Shown here one piece after another: positions 41,427 to 52,368 of a DNA stretch of 64,000 nucleotides (position 1 is the stretch's first letter; the number at the start of each line of letters is the position of its first letter). The position numbers and the translations under genes are program-made. The notes below the pieces were generated by a model, which was not told the DNA's origin, did no database searches, and was given only the letters and a program-made list of their open reading frames with translations. Origin of the DNA: Parastagonospora avenae f. sp. tritici 18332-5. Its lineage: Eukaryota; Ascomycota; Dothideomycetes; Pleosporales; Phaeosphaeriaceae. The stretch spans positions 1 through 64,000 of the forward strand of contig JAFJTR010000071.1 of the NCBI GenBank assembly GCA_022559985.1, written 5' to 3'.

Positions 41427-42196
41427 CTTCACTCCGGAATGTTTGCGTGGTCGCCGAGCAATTCAAAGGCGCGGAAGAGAAAGTTCGCCGCATCTTCACT
41501 CCACAAAACGCACCAACCGCTTTCGAGGTTCAGGGTCCATCCAATCATGTCGGACCTGTTACTGGCCACCACTACTCGCCAGCATTGCAAGACATGCTTC
41601 CAGATTTTGCAATTTTGCATTAAATGAGTAGCAGCTGTGTGTGGTTGTAATATCAGCATCAATTGCTTCAGCACACATCCAGCATCAAGCCTCGAATCAG
41701 GTATTTCACTGTGCTTCGTGCATGTCTTGCTGCAGCCCAACTCAACGACCATTTCCATGTTACACATGTTGATAACCCCGCAGCTTTAGAATATACGCCA
41801 ATGGACGATCCTTCCGATCTACAGCGTGCCAAATTGACAGCCAGCTAACCTGTGATTGGAGCTGTCTCCACCGGAGCATAAGAGCTTCCCCACCACGCCG
41901 CCGTCAGCTTCACGAAGCTATCTAGTCAGGCTGTGTCTATACTTGGAACAAACTCTGGTTCTTCAGACTTGCTGGATCTATCGCAATACGAAATAAGAAT
42001 ACCCGGTTGGAAGCAATACAACAGGCGCTGACTAGTTTCAGCTTACAATCACAGTCCAGGAACAAGAGAAAGAGTTATTGTGGTGGAATAGGCCATTCTT
42101 CAGCTCACTTTTATGACCTCGGGCTACTCTTGCGGGGCTGTATGAGCGTCCATCAGATTATTTTCAAATAGCAATTTCCCGTCACGTTCATGTAAG
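41427..42196. other. Divergent intergenic region, RSM22 and FAD oxidase
   Basis: Contains two promoters. Frames that overlap here (41429-41767 minus, 41368-41631 plus) are short and unrecognised. Confidence 0.4.
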
Positions 42197-43932
42197 ATGG
42201 GCCCAGCTCCTACATTCGACTACGCATCGCTCAAAGAGCTCCTGAAAGATACCAAGGCTGAGGTATTGCTACCAAGCGATGGTAAAAAGTATGAGAAGAG
42301 CATTGAGAGATGGGGCGAGCAATGCATAAAGAGAGCGGTAAGCATCACATCTTTCAAATTGTCGTTCGCTCGATCAGTATCAATCTCGGTCGTCGAAGCT
42401 TCTGTAACCAGACTTTATCATCCAGCTTCGATCGTCGTTTGAACCCCCAACCAGCGTGAATACAGACACTGAGATATCAACTAGTCTGCTGTGGTCCTCG
42501 TCACTTCATCCTCCGACGTCTCGGCAACCATGACCATCATCCGAGAAAATAAGCTGCCCTTCACCGTCCGTGGAGGAGGCCACTCCACATCCGGGGCAGC
42601 TTCCATAGAAAAAGGCCTGGTCATTGACCTCTCCAACATGCGCGCCGTTACCGTCAACCCCGAAGCCAAAACGATAAAAGCTCAAGGAGGCGCCCTCTGG
42701 TCAGACGTCGACACCGAAGCTGCAAAACACGGCCTCGCAACCGTCGGCGGCACAGTCAACCACACTGGCGTCGGAGGACTAACACTAGGTGGAGGCTACG
42801 GATATCTCAGCGGAAAGTACGGATTGACTATAGGTAATCCATCCCCCTTCCTCTCTTCCCCTACCTATTCCCAGCCCTAATCAACACCCATAGATGTGCT
42901 CCTCTCCGTCTCAATCGTCCTCGTATCCAGCCTCACCCTCACCGCCTCCTCGCACGAAAACCCCTCCCTCTTCTGGGCCATCCGCGGCGCAGGAGCAAAC
43001 TTCGGCGTCGTAACATCCTTTACGTTCCGCGCCTTCCCTCAATCCTCCCCCGTCTTCGCTGGCCCCTTAATCTTCACCCCTGATAAACTACCCCAAATAG
43101 TCGCCTTCGCAAACACTTTCCACGAGCGAAATGACGGTAACCAGGCGCTGCTGTGGGGTTTCAGTGCGCCGCCGCCTGCAAACGCACCCGTTGTCATGTG
43201 TCAGTTATTCTTCAACGGGGCAGAAGACGCCGCGCGCGAGTTTTTCAGCGAATTGTGGGATGTTGGGCCAGTGGCGGATATGACGGGCATGATGCCGTAC
43301 GAGAAGGTGAATGGGTTGTTAAACCACACCGCGGGCTTCGATGGGCGGAAACAGTTCGGCGGCGGGGCGTTCAAACTACCTCTTGATCCCACGTTTGTGG
43401 AGAGCTTGCATGCGGAATTCGCGGCGTTTGTAGGCAGTCATGAGCGCATGGGCGAGAGCATGATGTTGTTTGAGTGCGTGCCGTATGGGAAGATTATGGA
43501 GGCGGGGAATGCGAGTATGGCGTTTTCGAATAGGGGGGATTATTACAATTTGGCGACGGTGTTTAAGTGGTGAGTTGTCTGCGTGTCTGAAGCTTAAGTG
43601 CTGATAGGTGTAGGTTCGATCCGGAGCTCGACAACGAGATTCGCGTCTTCTCTCGTAGCTTGTTGAAGAAGGCGTCAGAGACGGCGGCAAGCAGGTCTGA
43701 GGATGGAGGTGTTGGTCAGTATGGGAACTATGCTTGTAAGTCATGGAAAGGAAGTTTTAAAAAATTGGTGGATCAAATCGCTAACACTGTCGTAGCTGTG
43801 GATGTTGAAGCCAATGATATCTTCGGCGCCAACGTTAAGAAGTTGGAGGATCTAAAGCACAAGTACGACCCAGACAATCTGTTCAGTCATGGAACAAGAT
43901 TGACACCTCGGCCGTTGGTTGTAGTAAACTGA
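42197..43932 (+). CDS. FAD-linked oxidase (berberine-bridge-enzyme-like)
   Basis: Five exons, 42197-42337, 42485-42833, 42894-43569, 43614-43735 and 43796-43932, give 474 residues. The FAD-binding PCMH domain is clear: VRGGGHSTSGAAS with His80 as likely covalent flavin attachment site, GLVIDLSNMRAVTVNP, VGGTVNHTGVGGLTLGGGYGYLSGKYG. The segment that carries the second, cysteinyl flavin link in bicovalent BBE enzymes reads TVNHTGVGG here without Cys, so only the His link is expected. The C-terminal BBE motif is KLEDLKHKYDPDNLFSH. No signal peptide is present, so the enzyme is likely intracellular. Such oxidases act on sugars, alcohols or secondary metabolites; there is no metabolite cluster around it, so the substrate is open. 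Confidence 0.9.
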
Positions 43933-44105
43933 GTTTCTGCATTCCAATAGACTTACAGCCCTAAGAATGAAAAACACCCCAAGGACAAATGCTTGTTGTA
44001 TCCTATGCCATTGGTTCATTCATTTCACTTTCCAGACCACATGAGTCTTGTCCGGATTCGCACGCCGACCCCATTGGGGCATTTTCTTCCCCTTCGCCTC
44101 CAACC

Positions 44106-44654
44106 CTAAACATCCTTCATCAACTCCTCCAACTCCTCATCCTCATCCCAACCCCCGCCTCCCCTCCTCTGCACCACAATCTTCTGCTCCTCCTTCTCAT
44201 TCTGTTCCGCGACAGCCCCCAGAATCTCCTTGAGCTGCGCCTCGCTCACTTTCTGCCGTATCTGCCCCGTGCGCGCCAGCATAATCAGGCGGTTCTCAAT
44301 GTCCGTCGCGCGCGACTCTTTGACGAGCCGGATCCGGCCCAGGCGGTCGGCGGCGTCGGGCGTGAGGATTTGGGAGAGGATCGAGGATCGTTGGTCGGCT
44401 GCGTGGTGGGAGTTAGCGGTTTAGGCGCGGAGAGAGTTGTCGAGGTTGCACGCGGTTGGAGGATGGCGAGGGGGATCACGTACCCTCTCTTTGCCTGCGT
44501 CTTGTTTAGCCTTCTCCTATGGCACGATTCATGTTCATTCGTACTGTTTCGATTCTTGCTCTGAGCCCTCGCCGCCTCCGCCGCCGCCTCCACCTTGTTG
44601 CTGCAACTGCTGCAGGCGCGCGCGGCGGATGTTCTCGAGATCTTCGTCAGACAT
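44106..44654 (-). CDS. PDCD5/TFAR19-family DNA-binding protein
   Basis: Three exons, complement(44106-44398, 44484-44494, 44545-44654), give 137 residues. The fit requires an 11-nt middle exon: it joins SKQ to QREADQRSSILSQILTPDAADRLGRIRLV, the hallmark of the family. Both flanking introns (50 and 85 nt) have CTAA-type branch points before CAG. The N-terminus is MSDEDLENIRRARLQQLQQQ followed by a Gly-rich linker, the middle is the three-helix core, and the C-terminus is charged (GGGWDEDEELEELMKD). PDCD5 homologues bind DNA and, in animals, assist TRiC-mediated tubulin folding and apoptosis. The fungal role is not well defined. Confidence 0.88.
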
Positions 44655-45049
44655 TGGACAGGGTTGTGCGACTATGTGTATGGGGTGGGAAAAGTGGTGT
44701 CGTGTGCTTGTGTTGCTAGGCGCCTTGTGCAGGTTTGTTTGTGATGCGCGGGGAAAGAGCTCGGGGGTCCGCTTTAGAGAGGGGCAGGGATCTGGCGCTT
44801 TCACGATGTGCACAATTTGAGGTCACACATTTGCTAGTCGGTAGCATGTAATTCCAGACTTCAATTCATCCCTGTTGGTTGCCATTCTCATTTGTCGTTA
44901 TATGTTACCGCTTCCATGACGCTCACTAAAACATTCATGCTTTCAAGAACCACATCTTTTCTTCCTGCAAATAAATCGAAGAACACTCGAAACGAAAGAT
45001 GGTAATACAAAGCCGTTGCTGCAAGACAAGGCTGCTTCGTAACTGTTGT
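44655..45049. other. Intergenic region upstream of the PDCD5 gene
   Basis: Promoter of the PDCD5-like gene and 3' flank of the UBX gene. An open frame that extends the PDCD5 N-terminus to 44813 begins with a poor start and is not preferred. Confidence 0.4.
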
Positions 45050-46593
45050 TCATCGTCTCTTATCGCTGTCGTCGTCGTTGGGTTCGAAATCAAGCTATGT
45101 TTCAGTCAGTGAACGGCCCACAGATAGTGATTCCAGTACGTACCGTGTTCCCATTGTAGAACTGCTGATTGTTCGGTTCTCTAACTCTTTGATCTGCCAG
45201 CGTTCGCACCCGTATGCTCGCCACTTCTGCGCTGGCAGGCTGTTGCGATGTCTGCCCTTCTCTTGACCCTGTGGTTTGCCCAGCTGCAGGCTCAGCTGCA
45301 GGTGTTAAGCCGTATCCCATCACAGAACCTAACATGCTGCCGGCATAGCCCACTGTACTCGACAAAAGTCCAAAAGCACCGCCAACAAGGCCCGTAGCAC
45401 TCCCGACGACTCCACCCCCAGACCCGGAGTATGCTTCTGTGTACCCTTTGACTGGCACGAGGACTAATGTCGCGCTCGGTGCCAGATCGATATCACCAAG
45501 TGACTGGCTTTCGTCCCCAGCGGACAGTTCGCGACTAGGCTGCGGCGCTAGGATGTGTCTGAAGTAGAAAGGCGGTAATTGCTTGTTGTTGATGTTCGGA
45601 TCATCGCTCGGTAACTTCGCAAACTCCTCTTCCACCCATTTCCTGACTTCGCTTTGCAGTGTTGCCGTGCGGGGAAACGTGGACCGTATCGTGCGTCCGT
45701 CAAACAGTCTGACCTGCAGGTTGACCGTCTTTGCTTGCGACCCTCGGGATGAGGCAGTGGGCCGCGATTGTGTCTGAGTCTGCGCTTCTGTGCTGCGTTC
45801 TTGTTCGCGCTCAGCTTTCCGTGCTTCCGCTTGCGCCTTGCGCTCCGCCCGATCCTGTTCTATGCGCGCTTTGACGCGAGCCAGTTCCTCCGCTTCCCCC
45901 CGCTTCTTCTTTCGTAGCGCATCGCGTGCGGCTTGTTGTGCGGCAGTGACCGAGGGTGTCGGGGCGTTCGTGGCTGGGGCAGCGGTAGCCCTCTGCTTGC
46001 CTTTCGCTATGGATGACGGTGTCGAGGTGACAGGCGCAGCGGGCTCTGGTGGTCCGTATAAATCTTCGTCTGCGACTGGGGCTGCTTGCGGAGGTAGGTT
46101 CGGTGTAGTCGTCTGCGGTGTAGACGCTTGCGCAGGGCTGGAGCCTGGTATAGGATTCGCACCGAGGACCTTGCGCAATGCGTTGATGAAGTCATTTTGC
46201 GTGACATCGCTCTTTAGCTGTAGTTGAAGCTGGCCGCTCTGTATGACGATGAGTGTAGGCACGCCCTCAATACTACAGAAGGCTCCCAGGAAGCCGGCCT
46301 CTGTAGAGCCCGCTTCGATGCGTAGGAGAACAGCTTTCTGGACAAGAAGACTCGAGAGCTGTAGTTGTTAGCCATGCTTTGCGATCCTTCCAGAGACATG
46401 TCAACGCACCCATCCGCTCTTCAGCCATTCGTCTTCCCACGTCGTGCTCGTTGCGCCGTCATCTGGCCAGCTTGTCAGTCGGCCTCCACATTCCGACGCG
46501 GCAGCTGCACTTACCTCGGACAAAGCATGCGACAAGCTTCTGTTGTTGTATCGCGAGCGCAATTCCGCTCTGCAGGGTACCTTCGTGAAACAT
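45050..46593 (-). CDS. UBX-domain protein (UBXD2/UBXN4-like)
   Basis: Four exons, complement(45050-45094, 45144-46358, 46410-46462, 46515-46593), give 463 residues. The N-terminus is a thioredoxin-like UAS-type domain (GTLQSGIALAIQQQKLVACFVR, DEWLKSGW, AVLLRIEAGSTEAGFLGAFCSIEGVPTLIVI). Then come a Pro/Ala-rich linker and a charged coiled coil (ARDALRKKKRGEAEELARVK). The UBX domain lies near residues 256-347 (TVNLQVRLFDGRTIRSTFP, WVEEEFAKLP, DIDLAPSATLVLVPV) and should bind Cdc48/p97. A Gly-rich hydrophobic stretch (VVGSATGLVGGAFGLLSSTVG) follows and may contact the membrane, as in ER-bound UBXD2. The likely role is ER-associated degradation or Cdc48 recruitment. The last coding exon is 45 nt and very acidic. 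Confidence 0.88.
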
Positions 46594-47204
46594 GTTGAGA
46601 AGAAGTCGCGTGGTGGATAGTAGCGGGGTGGTCGACCGAAGCTTGGGACGCGCGAGCTAAGATGCATGTGATGCATGCGTGCCTTAGCTATCGACCCGCG
46701 GCGGGGAATTGATACGCAATCCTGGTGGAACCGAGGCCGCCTCTCTGGCCTGCAGAGACAGTCGATATACTTTGTACACGTACATGGCACTAATGTTGTC
46801 TCTGCCGCCTTGCGAAAAGGGCTCATCTTTCGTCACGAGGTCAATAATGGGCGTGGCTTCGTGCAGGAAACAGATCTATGGGTAATGCTAAGCCAGTCCT
46901 ATGAATATACTGCGCCCAAGGAAAGTAATGCAGCAAAACCCAAAGCGTGATTATATGTGTGATTCTGCAAAACGCAGGAGAAACTGCAAATGCTGCAAGC
47001 AAACGCTATTCATGTGTAGATTGTGCCAAATGCTGAGATATCTTGCGTTTGCCTGACCACGCCAATTCCATAACGGCCGCGCAGTGATTAGTGCTGCCTA
47101 GTCGAATCGAGTCGCGATCCTGCCCTCGTTCATGCTGGTGCTGGTTGTGGGTCGATGCAGATATTCAAGCTCTCGGTCCACCCCTGATTACAACTCCTGA
47201 AAGC
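46594..47204. other. Intergenic region between the UBX and Rac genes
   Basis: Promoter of the UBX gene and 3' flank of the Rac gene. A plus-strand frame at 46675-46950 has no features. Confidence 0.4.
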
Positions 47205-48057
47205 TTATAAGATGGTGCACTTGGACTTCTTCTTCGCTGCCTGCTGCTGGGGACGGGGACTGAGCACGGCACTGCAGAGCATTAGTATCGCCGCCTTCAA
47301 GCATTGCACCAGACATACCGGATTGCCTCGTCGAATACACTCTTAAGGTTGCGCTGGGTTAGCGCAGAGCACTCTAGGTACTTTTGTGCTTTAATCTCCT
47401 TTGCGACCATGACAGCCTGCTCGTACTGGATGGGCGCCATCTTCTTCTGCCTCAGCGACTCCTTGGTCCCTTCGTCGTCCCTCAAATCCAGCTTTGTCCC
47501 GACGAGTATGATGGGCACGCCGGGTGCGTGATGGTCGATCTCGGGGTACCACTGTGACATGTCAGCACCTTGTCTCGCCCCTATGCGACTGACCCGTACC
47601 TTTGCCTTTACGTTGTCGAACGACGGCGGGCTGACTATGGAAAAGCAGATGAGGAAAACATCCGTCTGCGGGTAGGAGAGTGGCCGCAGTCGGTCGTAAT
47701 CCTCTTGACCAGCGGTATCCCACAATCCCAGACTAATGGGCTTGCCATCTACCATAACATTTGCGGAGTAGTTGTCGAATCTTGGGCGATTAGCGCGGCT
47801 CGGGCGGTGATGGCCGACCAACTCACACTGTGGGAATGTACTCGCCAGGGAAAGCGTTCGTCGTGTACGAGATGAGAAGACATGTCTGCGTCGTTAGCAT
47901 TCACCGAAACAAGACTGCGAAAGCTGCTCCTCACTTTGCCAACGGCACCGTCACCCGTGACAACACACTATTCACCGTCAGTACTCTGCAACACACGCTT
48001 TTGCAGGCTCCCTGTCGAGTAGCGCACCTTGAGAGATTGAGTAGCTGGGGCAGCCAT
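47205..48057 (-). CDS. Rac-type Rho GTPase
   Basis: Six exons, complement(47205-47271, 47319-47551, 47600-47780, 47827-47885, 47935-47967, 48028-48057), give 200 residues. The P-loop GDGAVGKT is at residues 15-22, switch I is EYIPTVFDNYSANV, switch II is WDTAGQEDYDRLRPLSYPQTD, guanine contacts are GTKLDL and CSALTQ. The protein ends KKKSKCTIL: a polybasic stretch and a CaaX box with final Leu, predicting geranylgeranylation and plasma-membrane targeting. APIQYEQ and VLSPRPQQQAAKKKSK fit Rac rather than Cdc42. It controls polarised hyphal growth and NADPH oxidase in filamentous fungi. The first three coding exons are 30, 33 and 59 nt. One acceptor (before FDNYS) is AAG. Confidence 0.95.
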
Positions 48058-49511
48058 GGTCGATGTGGTATGCGCGACGTCTGTTTAGAGTCGTCCGAGG
48101 ATCCTTGGGCCCTGTTCGGCGAGATTGATGGGGCGGCGTCGGGGAGAAAGGTAGCTAAGTGCGGAGCTCTGAAGATGCTGCACGGAGACCAGATCAGCAC
48201 GCAAGGTAGGTGCAGTGATGCGGATGCGGATAGGAGACAGCAGGCGGGCCAGCAGGAGTGTTCAGCGACTTTGTTATGGCGCGGAAGCTATGGGGTCTAT
48301 CGCTTGGCAGCGGCGGGTGATTGGAAAGGTTGATGGGTTGCGCGAGTCGATGGTAAAATGGCACAGACCACTGACTTCCAGATGGCGAGGTGAGTGCAGC
48401 ACTGGAGACGTGCGAAATGCAGAGTGCGAGGTGCGAATTACTTTAGTTTCTCGGTATGGGCAGAGAGGTAAGTCTCAGACGTCTCTGTCATCGAGGTGCA
48501 GTGGGCCTTTTGGCGCGTGTGGACTTGCTGCTTCTTGAAACGCACTTGGGACAAGTTCCTGGGGGTTGTGTTCCACTGCCGTACCGCGTCCTTACAGGTC
48601 CGACGGAGACCTAGAGCAAACGGTAACCTGAACCTTGACCTCGATAGTCTACCTCCAATAGCGTATCCCAAAGCTATATACAGCTCCTTGGTTCCGCAGC
48701 GAGATAAATTTAGTTGCATGCATGACTCTAGGCTGTCTACCTCGGGATGGTGTAGAGATGGTCCCTAAGTGTTTCGTTGAATGCCCAAAGACGCCGTAGA
48801 CAGCTTTCGCGCCCCTCGCCCTCGCCAGTGTAAGAGAAGTATACACCACACACACACAAGATCGAGTACGGCGTGCCGTGCCCCGAGTTGTGGCGTCACC
48901 ATCTCATTATCTCTGCGCGTATTACTTCACGAATGCCCTTCTTGACTCTGCTCAACGTCAAACTCTCCGCACATGCATTCACATTTTGGCTTGCTAGCGC
49001 TGTGATCCGTCTGCATTCATCTGTTCGCCCGGCGAGGGTCGAGCTTCCCATTAGCCGTATTTTGTCCGACATGTGAAGAGGCTGCATGCCGTTCCCAGCG
49101 AATAGAAGCTTGCAACTCAGCGCGGGGGCACATCTCTGATCCAATGTCTAATGGCCATCGAGATCAGACCCGCGGATCACGAACACCACAACGCATTTGT
49201 GGCTCACAGCCCTCGAATTTATCGATCCTGCATGTTGCTTCATGCAAAAGCTTTCCGCATCTGATGACCTGAACTAGACAGAAATTTCGAGCGTAACATA
49301 AGTTTACGTCGCACAGTGAACGGCTTGTAGCTATGCGCAACCCTGTTTTTATTACAGCGAAACCACTTTCACCCTCAAACATCTTCAGGATCTGCTACTT
49401 TTGAGAGGCGCAGGAATACAGTCGTATCTAGGCGTTTTAACGGATGCGCCAAGACGCTGTGGGTATCATTCACTATTAAGGTCGACCATACATACTCGAT
49501 GAGACAGTATC
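48058..49511. other. Intergenic region upstream of the Rac gene
   Basis: About 1.45 kb with only unrecognised frames under 110 codons. A short CA microsatellite is at about 48843-48858. The left part holds the Rac promoter, the right part the 3' flank of CMS1. No gene is seen. Confidence 0.45.
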
Positions 49512-50455
49512 TCAGAAGAAAAGAAATAGATCATCGCCACGCTCCTTTCCTTCGCCAACAAAGTTCTTGCGAAGTAAGAACTTGATCAGAGACTCGTGGA
49601 GCTCTTTCATGTCGAGAATACCACGCTTCTTCTGGTCAATGTATGAGACGTCGATGACCACCTGCTTCAGGTTTGCTGTTGATAGGGCTTTTTCTTCCAA
49701 TAGCGCCGCCAGCCGATCAGGTGTTCCGACCGCGAAGTCAATTCTACAAAGTTTTAGCATAGGAATCGTTTCGTGCATGGCTCAACATACTTGGTCTTCT
49801 TCAAGTGAGCCACCTGCTCGGCAAGCTTCATGTGTTTGGCGAATAGTTTAGCAATGTTGGGGTCCTTGAGACTCTTGGGCTCTTTTGGCAATCCCGATTT
49901 GAGAGATCTGACTATGTCGGCAGCACGGATTCCAGATGCGGTGACGATGATGGTGTGCGGCGCACCGACTGGCTTCTTGGGTGTTGGCTCCAGCGCAGTG
50001 CATTGCTTCTTTATGAATGCCGATATATTGCTTGTCACGCGCGGGCCGGTCCAACTTGTACTGTCGCGCACAGTTCTTGCTGCACCGAATTAGACATTTT
50101 AGTATGTCGAGATGAAAATGTGCCTACCAGGTATGAATTTGTCCTCAAGCTCCACACTGCTCAGCTCTTTCCCATAGAGTCGTGTTCGGGCGTTGACATA
50201 ATCCGCTACCAGCTGACCATCCATCTGCTCAAACGCATGATTGACGCCCAGAGCTTGATCCAAATCATCTTCGTCAATCTCTTTTCCTTTCAGCTTCTTC
50301 TTTTCCTTGCGTTTCAGCTTCTTGGCGGCCTTCTTGCTGTCTTTGCTCGCGTCCGGCTCGGCCTCTCTCTTTCTCTTTTTCGATGATGCCGTGATGTCAA
50401 ACTCGGCCTCGATCAGGGGCACACCACCTTCTGAATCTGAATCTGAATCTGACAT
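49512..50455 (-). CDS. CMS1: Cms1-like small-subunit processome protein
   Basis: Three exons, complement(49512-49743, 49791-50079, 50128-50455), give 282 residues. Cms1 is associated with 90S pre-ribosomes and has a degenerate helicase-like fold. The N-terminus is acidic then Lys-rich (SDSDSDSEGG, KKAAKKLKRKEKKKLKGKE), which fits nucleolar localisation. Conserved segments are ALGVNHAFEQMDGQLVADYV, LSSVELEDKFIP, GAPHTIIVTASGIRAADIVRSL, IAKLFAKHMKLAEQV, IDFAVGTPDRLAALLE (the helicase-like GTPxR motif) and VVIDVSYIDQKKRGILDM. A Walker A lysine is not visible, as is usual for the family. It is divergent from CENP-T, 207 bp apart. Confidence 0.9.
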
Positions 50456-50662
50456 GATGTGATTCGTGCTTTACGTGTTGTCGCAGTGTTCGCGAATTCG
50501 CAACAGAAAAAGTTCCAGGTAAGGTTATCGATAAGAATAGCACTAATGCGTCCCAGGCTAGATCAGCCGATGGTCAGGAAGGCGCGTCCCACCGACGCGT
50601 GCCCCAATGTTCATCATCAACAAACTAAGCTCGCATACTTCACGGCCAGATCAGCAACAACA
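50456..50662. promoter_or_regulatory. Presumed bidirectional promoter, CMS1 and CENP-T
   Basis: Divergent ATGs lie 207 bp apart. The CENP-T frame stays open upstream to 50459, which made a longer start possible, but family fit favours the ATG at 50663. Confidence 0.5.
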
Positions 50663-52345
50663 ATGTCCGAATCGGCGCGCAAGAAGCAGCGCCCTTCGCC
50701 CGACCGCGCGCCCATTGCGACACCCAATGCGCGCATAGAGCCCAGCACGCCGTTTAGAAGAGCCGCGAGCGCGGGGCCGACCCCAGGAAGCAGAAAGACA
50801 CCACTTCTTCGCACCCCGGGCACAGGCAGGACGCCACGCGGAGGACCAGCAACTCGACCATTGCCATCACGACGAGTGGCCCCGACCACCCCACATGCGA
50901 TCCGAGCACTTCGAGAACGAGCCAATGCCGCAAGGACACCAGGAAACAATCGGAGACGAAGTGGGCGGGTACAGAGGGAGACTCCACGGGACATGTTGCG
51001 CGACTTAAGCAGAGCACTTGCCCGGGATACCAAGCCAGTCGAGCCCTCGCCTCAAGTGGACCGACGCCGGACACGACATTCAGCCCTAGATCTCCCTGAT
51101 GTTGAAGATGGCCCGGATCCTGCTGCACCACGCCTTAGTATGGCAATCGACGACATGTACGACGATGATAGCTATCATGAGCATCCGCCGCGACAATCAC
51201 TTTTGCCGGATCTGCCAGACGACGTTGATGGTGGAACAGTGCAGTCCCTCGAGCTTGGAAGAAGAGCTATCAGCGAAGACCCACGGTTCATGTACCCAGG
51301 TAGGGTTAGTGAGCGATTTGCGGACCTGAGTGAGCTGGGCGCAGTGGAGGAAGAGTTCGAGATTGACGGAACATTCATCAACCGGCGCGGCGGCTTGCTC
51401 GATCAAACCATCAATGAAGCATTGGATGAGGATGACACAACAACTCAGATTCGTGCCCTTACCGGACGACGGGATGGGCGCCTAAGTGATGTGGATCTCG
51501 GAGTGTTTGGGGATGCAGAGGACGACGCCGAGGAGCCAACGTTCAGATTCAACATTCCAGAGCGCATACGGGCGCCACAACGAGAGGAGCCTTCAGAAGA
51601 GCAAGATTTCGAGGATGCTCTTGAGGACGCTCTGCCGACATTTGCCAACGATGACGAGGAGCTGCTTCAACCGGAGGGCGATGAGCAGGATGAAGTCACA
51701 GCGGCGTTGAACGGAGATGTAACCTCAGAACTTCCAGGCATACAAGGCTGGGAGTCTGACCCCGGTCTGATCGAGGATGCTGATCTTGCCCAATACCGTG
51801 AGGAAGAGTCGGCCATGGATCGAAGTCTCCAGGCGCAATCACCCGAGCGGCCTGCCGCTGCAAAGCAAGCCAACGTCCGGAAAGCCAAGGAGCTCAGAAT
51901 CTCGCAGCGTGGTTTAGAGTACCCCTCCTTCCCAGCGGCTTCAGTCAAGAAGCTCGCACTTGGCTTCATGAAGTCGCAAGGAAGCAAAGGACAGCTCAAC
52001 AAGGAAGTACTGAATGCTCTTGTTAAAGTGACAGACGACTTCTTCGAGCAGATTGGCATTGATCTCGCAGCATATGCTCAACATGGTGGACGCAAGATGA
52101 TTGAAGAGAGCGACGTGATCGCGCTCATGAAAAGGTATGTTACATTTAGTCCGTACAGCTCGCGAATCATGCTAATGCATTTCTGCAGAACCCGCAAGAC
52201 TACTAGCAATAACACGACATTCTCACTGGCGCAGAAGATGCTGCCGCGAGAGCTGCTCCAGCAGCTGCGTATGGAACCTCCACAAAAGCTTCGCGGCCAG
52301 AAGCGGAAGAGGATGAATACTATACAAGAAGAGGATGAAAGCTGA
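50663..52345 (+). CDS. Kinetochore protein CENP-T (Cnn1)
   Basis: Two exons, 50663-52134 and 52189-52345, give 542 residues. CENP-T is a histone-fold protein of the inner kinetochore that binds centromeric DNA with CENP-W and recruits Ndc80. The first 150 residues are basic with many S/T-P sites (STPFRRA, RTPGTGRTPRG, TTPHAIRALRERA), expected Cdk targets; the middle is acidic and disordered. The histone fold starts near residue 419: YPSFPAASVKKLALGFMKSQ, VLNALVKVTDDFFEQIGIDLAAYAQHGGRK, IEESDVIALMKRTRK and TFSLAQKMLPRELLQQL. The single 54-nt intron is a multiple of three without a stop. If kept, it would insert 18 residues into the last part of the histone fold. The stop is only 23 bp from the SHY1 stop on the other strand. 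Confidence 0.92.
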   Translation: MSESARKKQRPSPDRAPIATPNARIEPSTPFRRAASAGPTPGSRKTPLLRTPGTGRTPRGGPATRPLPSRRVAPTTPHAIRALRERANAARTPGNNRRRSGRVQRETPRDMLRDLSRALARDTKPVEPSPQVDRRRTRHSALDLPDVEDGPDPAAPRLSMAIDDMYDDDSYHEHPPRQSLLPDLPDDVDGGTVQSLELGRRAISEDPRFMYPGRVSERFADLSELGAVEEEFEIDGTFINRRGGLLDQTINEALDEDDTTTQIRALTGRRDGRLSDVDLGVFGDAEDDAEEPTFRFNIPERIRAPQREEPSEEQDFEDALEDALPTFANDDEELLQPEGDEQDEVTAALNGDVTSELPGIQGWESDPGLIEDADLAQYREEESAMDRSLQAQSPERPAAAKQANVRKAKELRISQRGLEYPSFPAASVKKLALGFMKSQGSKGQLNKEVLNALVKVTDDFFEQIGIDLAAYAQHGGRKMIEESDVIALMKRYVTFSPYSSRIMLMHFCRTRKTTSNNTTFSLAQKMLPRELLQQLRMEPPQKLRGQKRKRMNTIQEEDES

Positions 52346-52368
52346 AATCGCCTTTTATGAATCGATGA

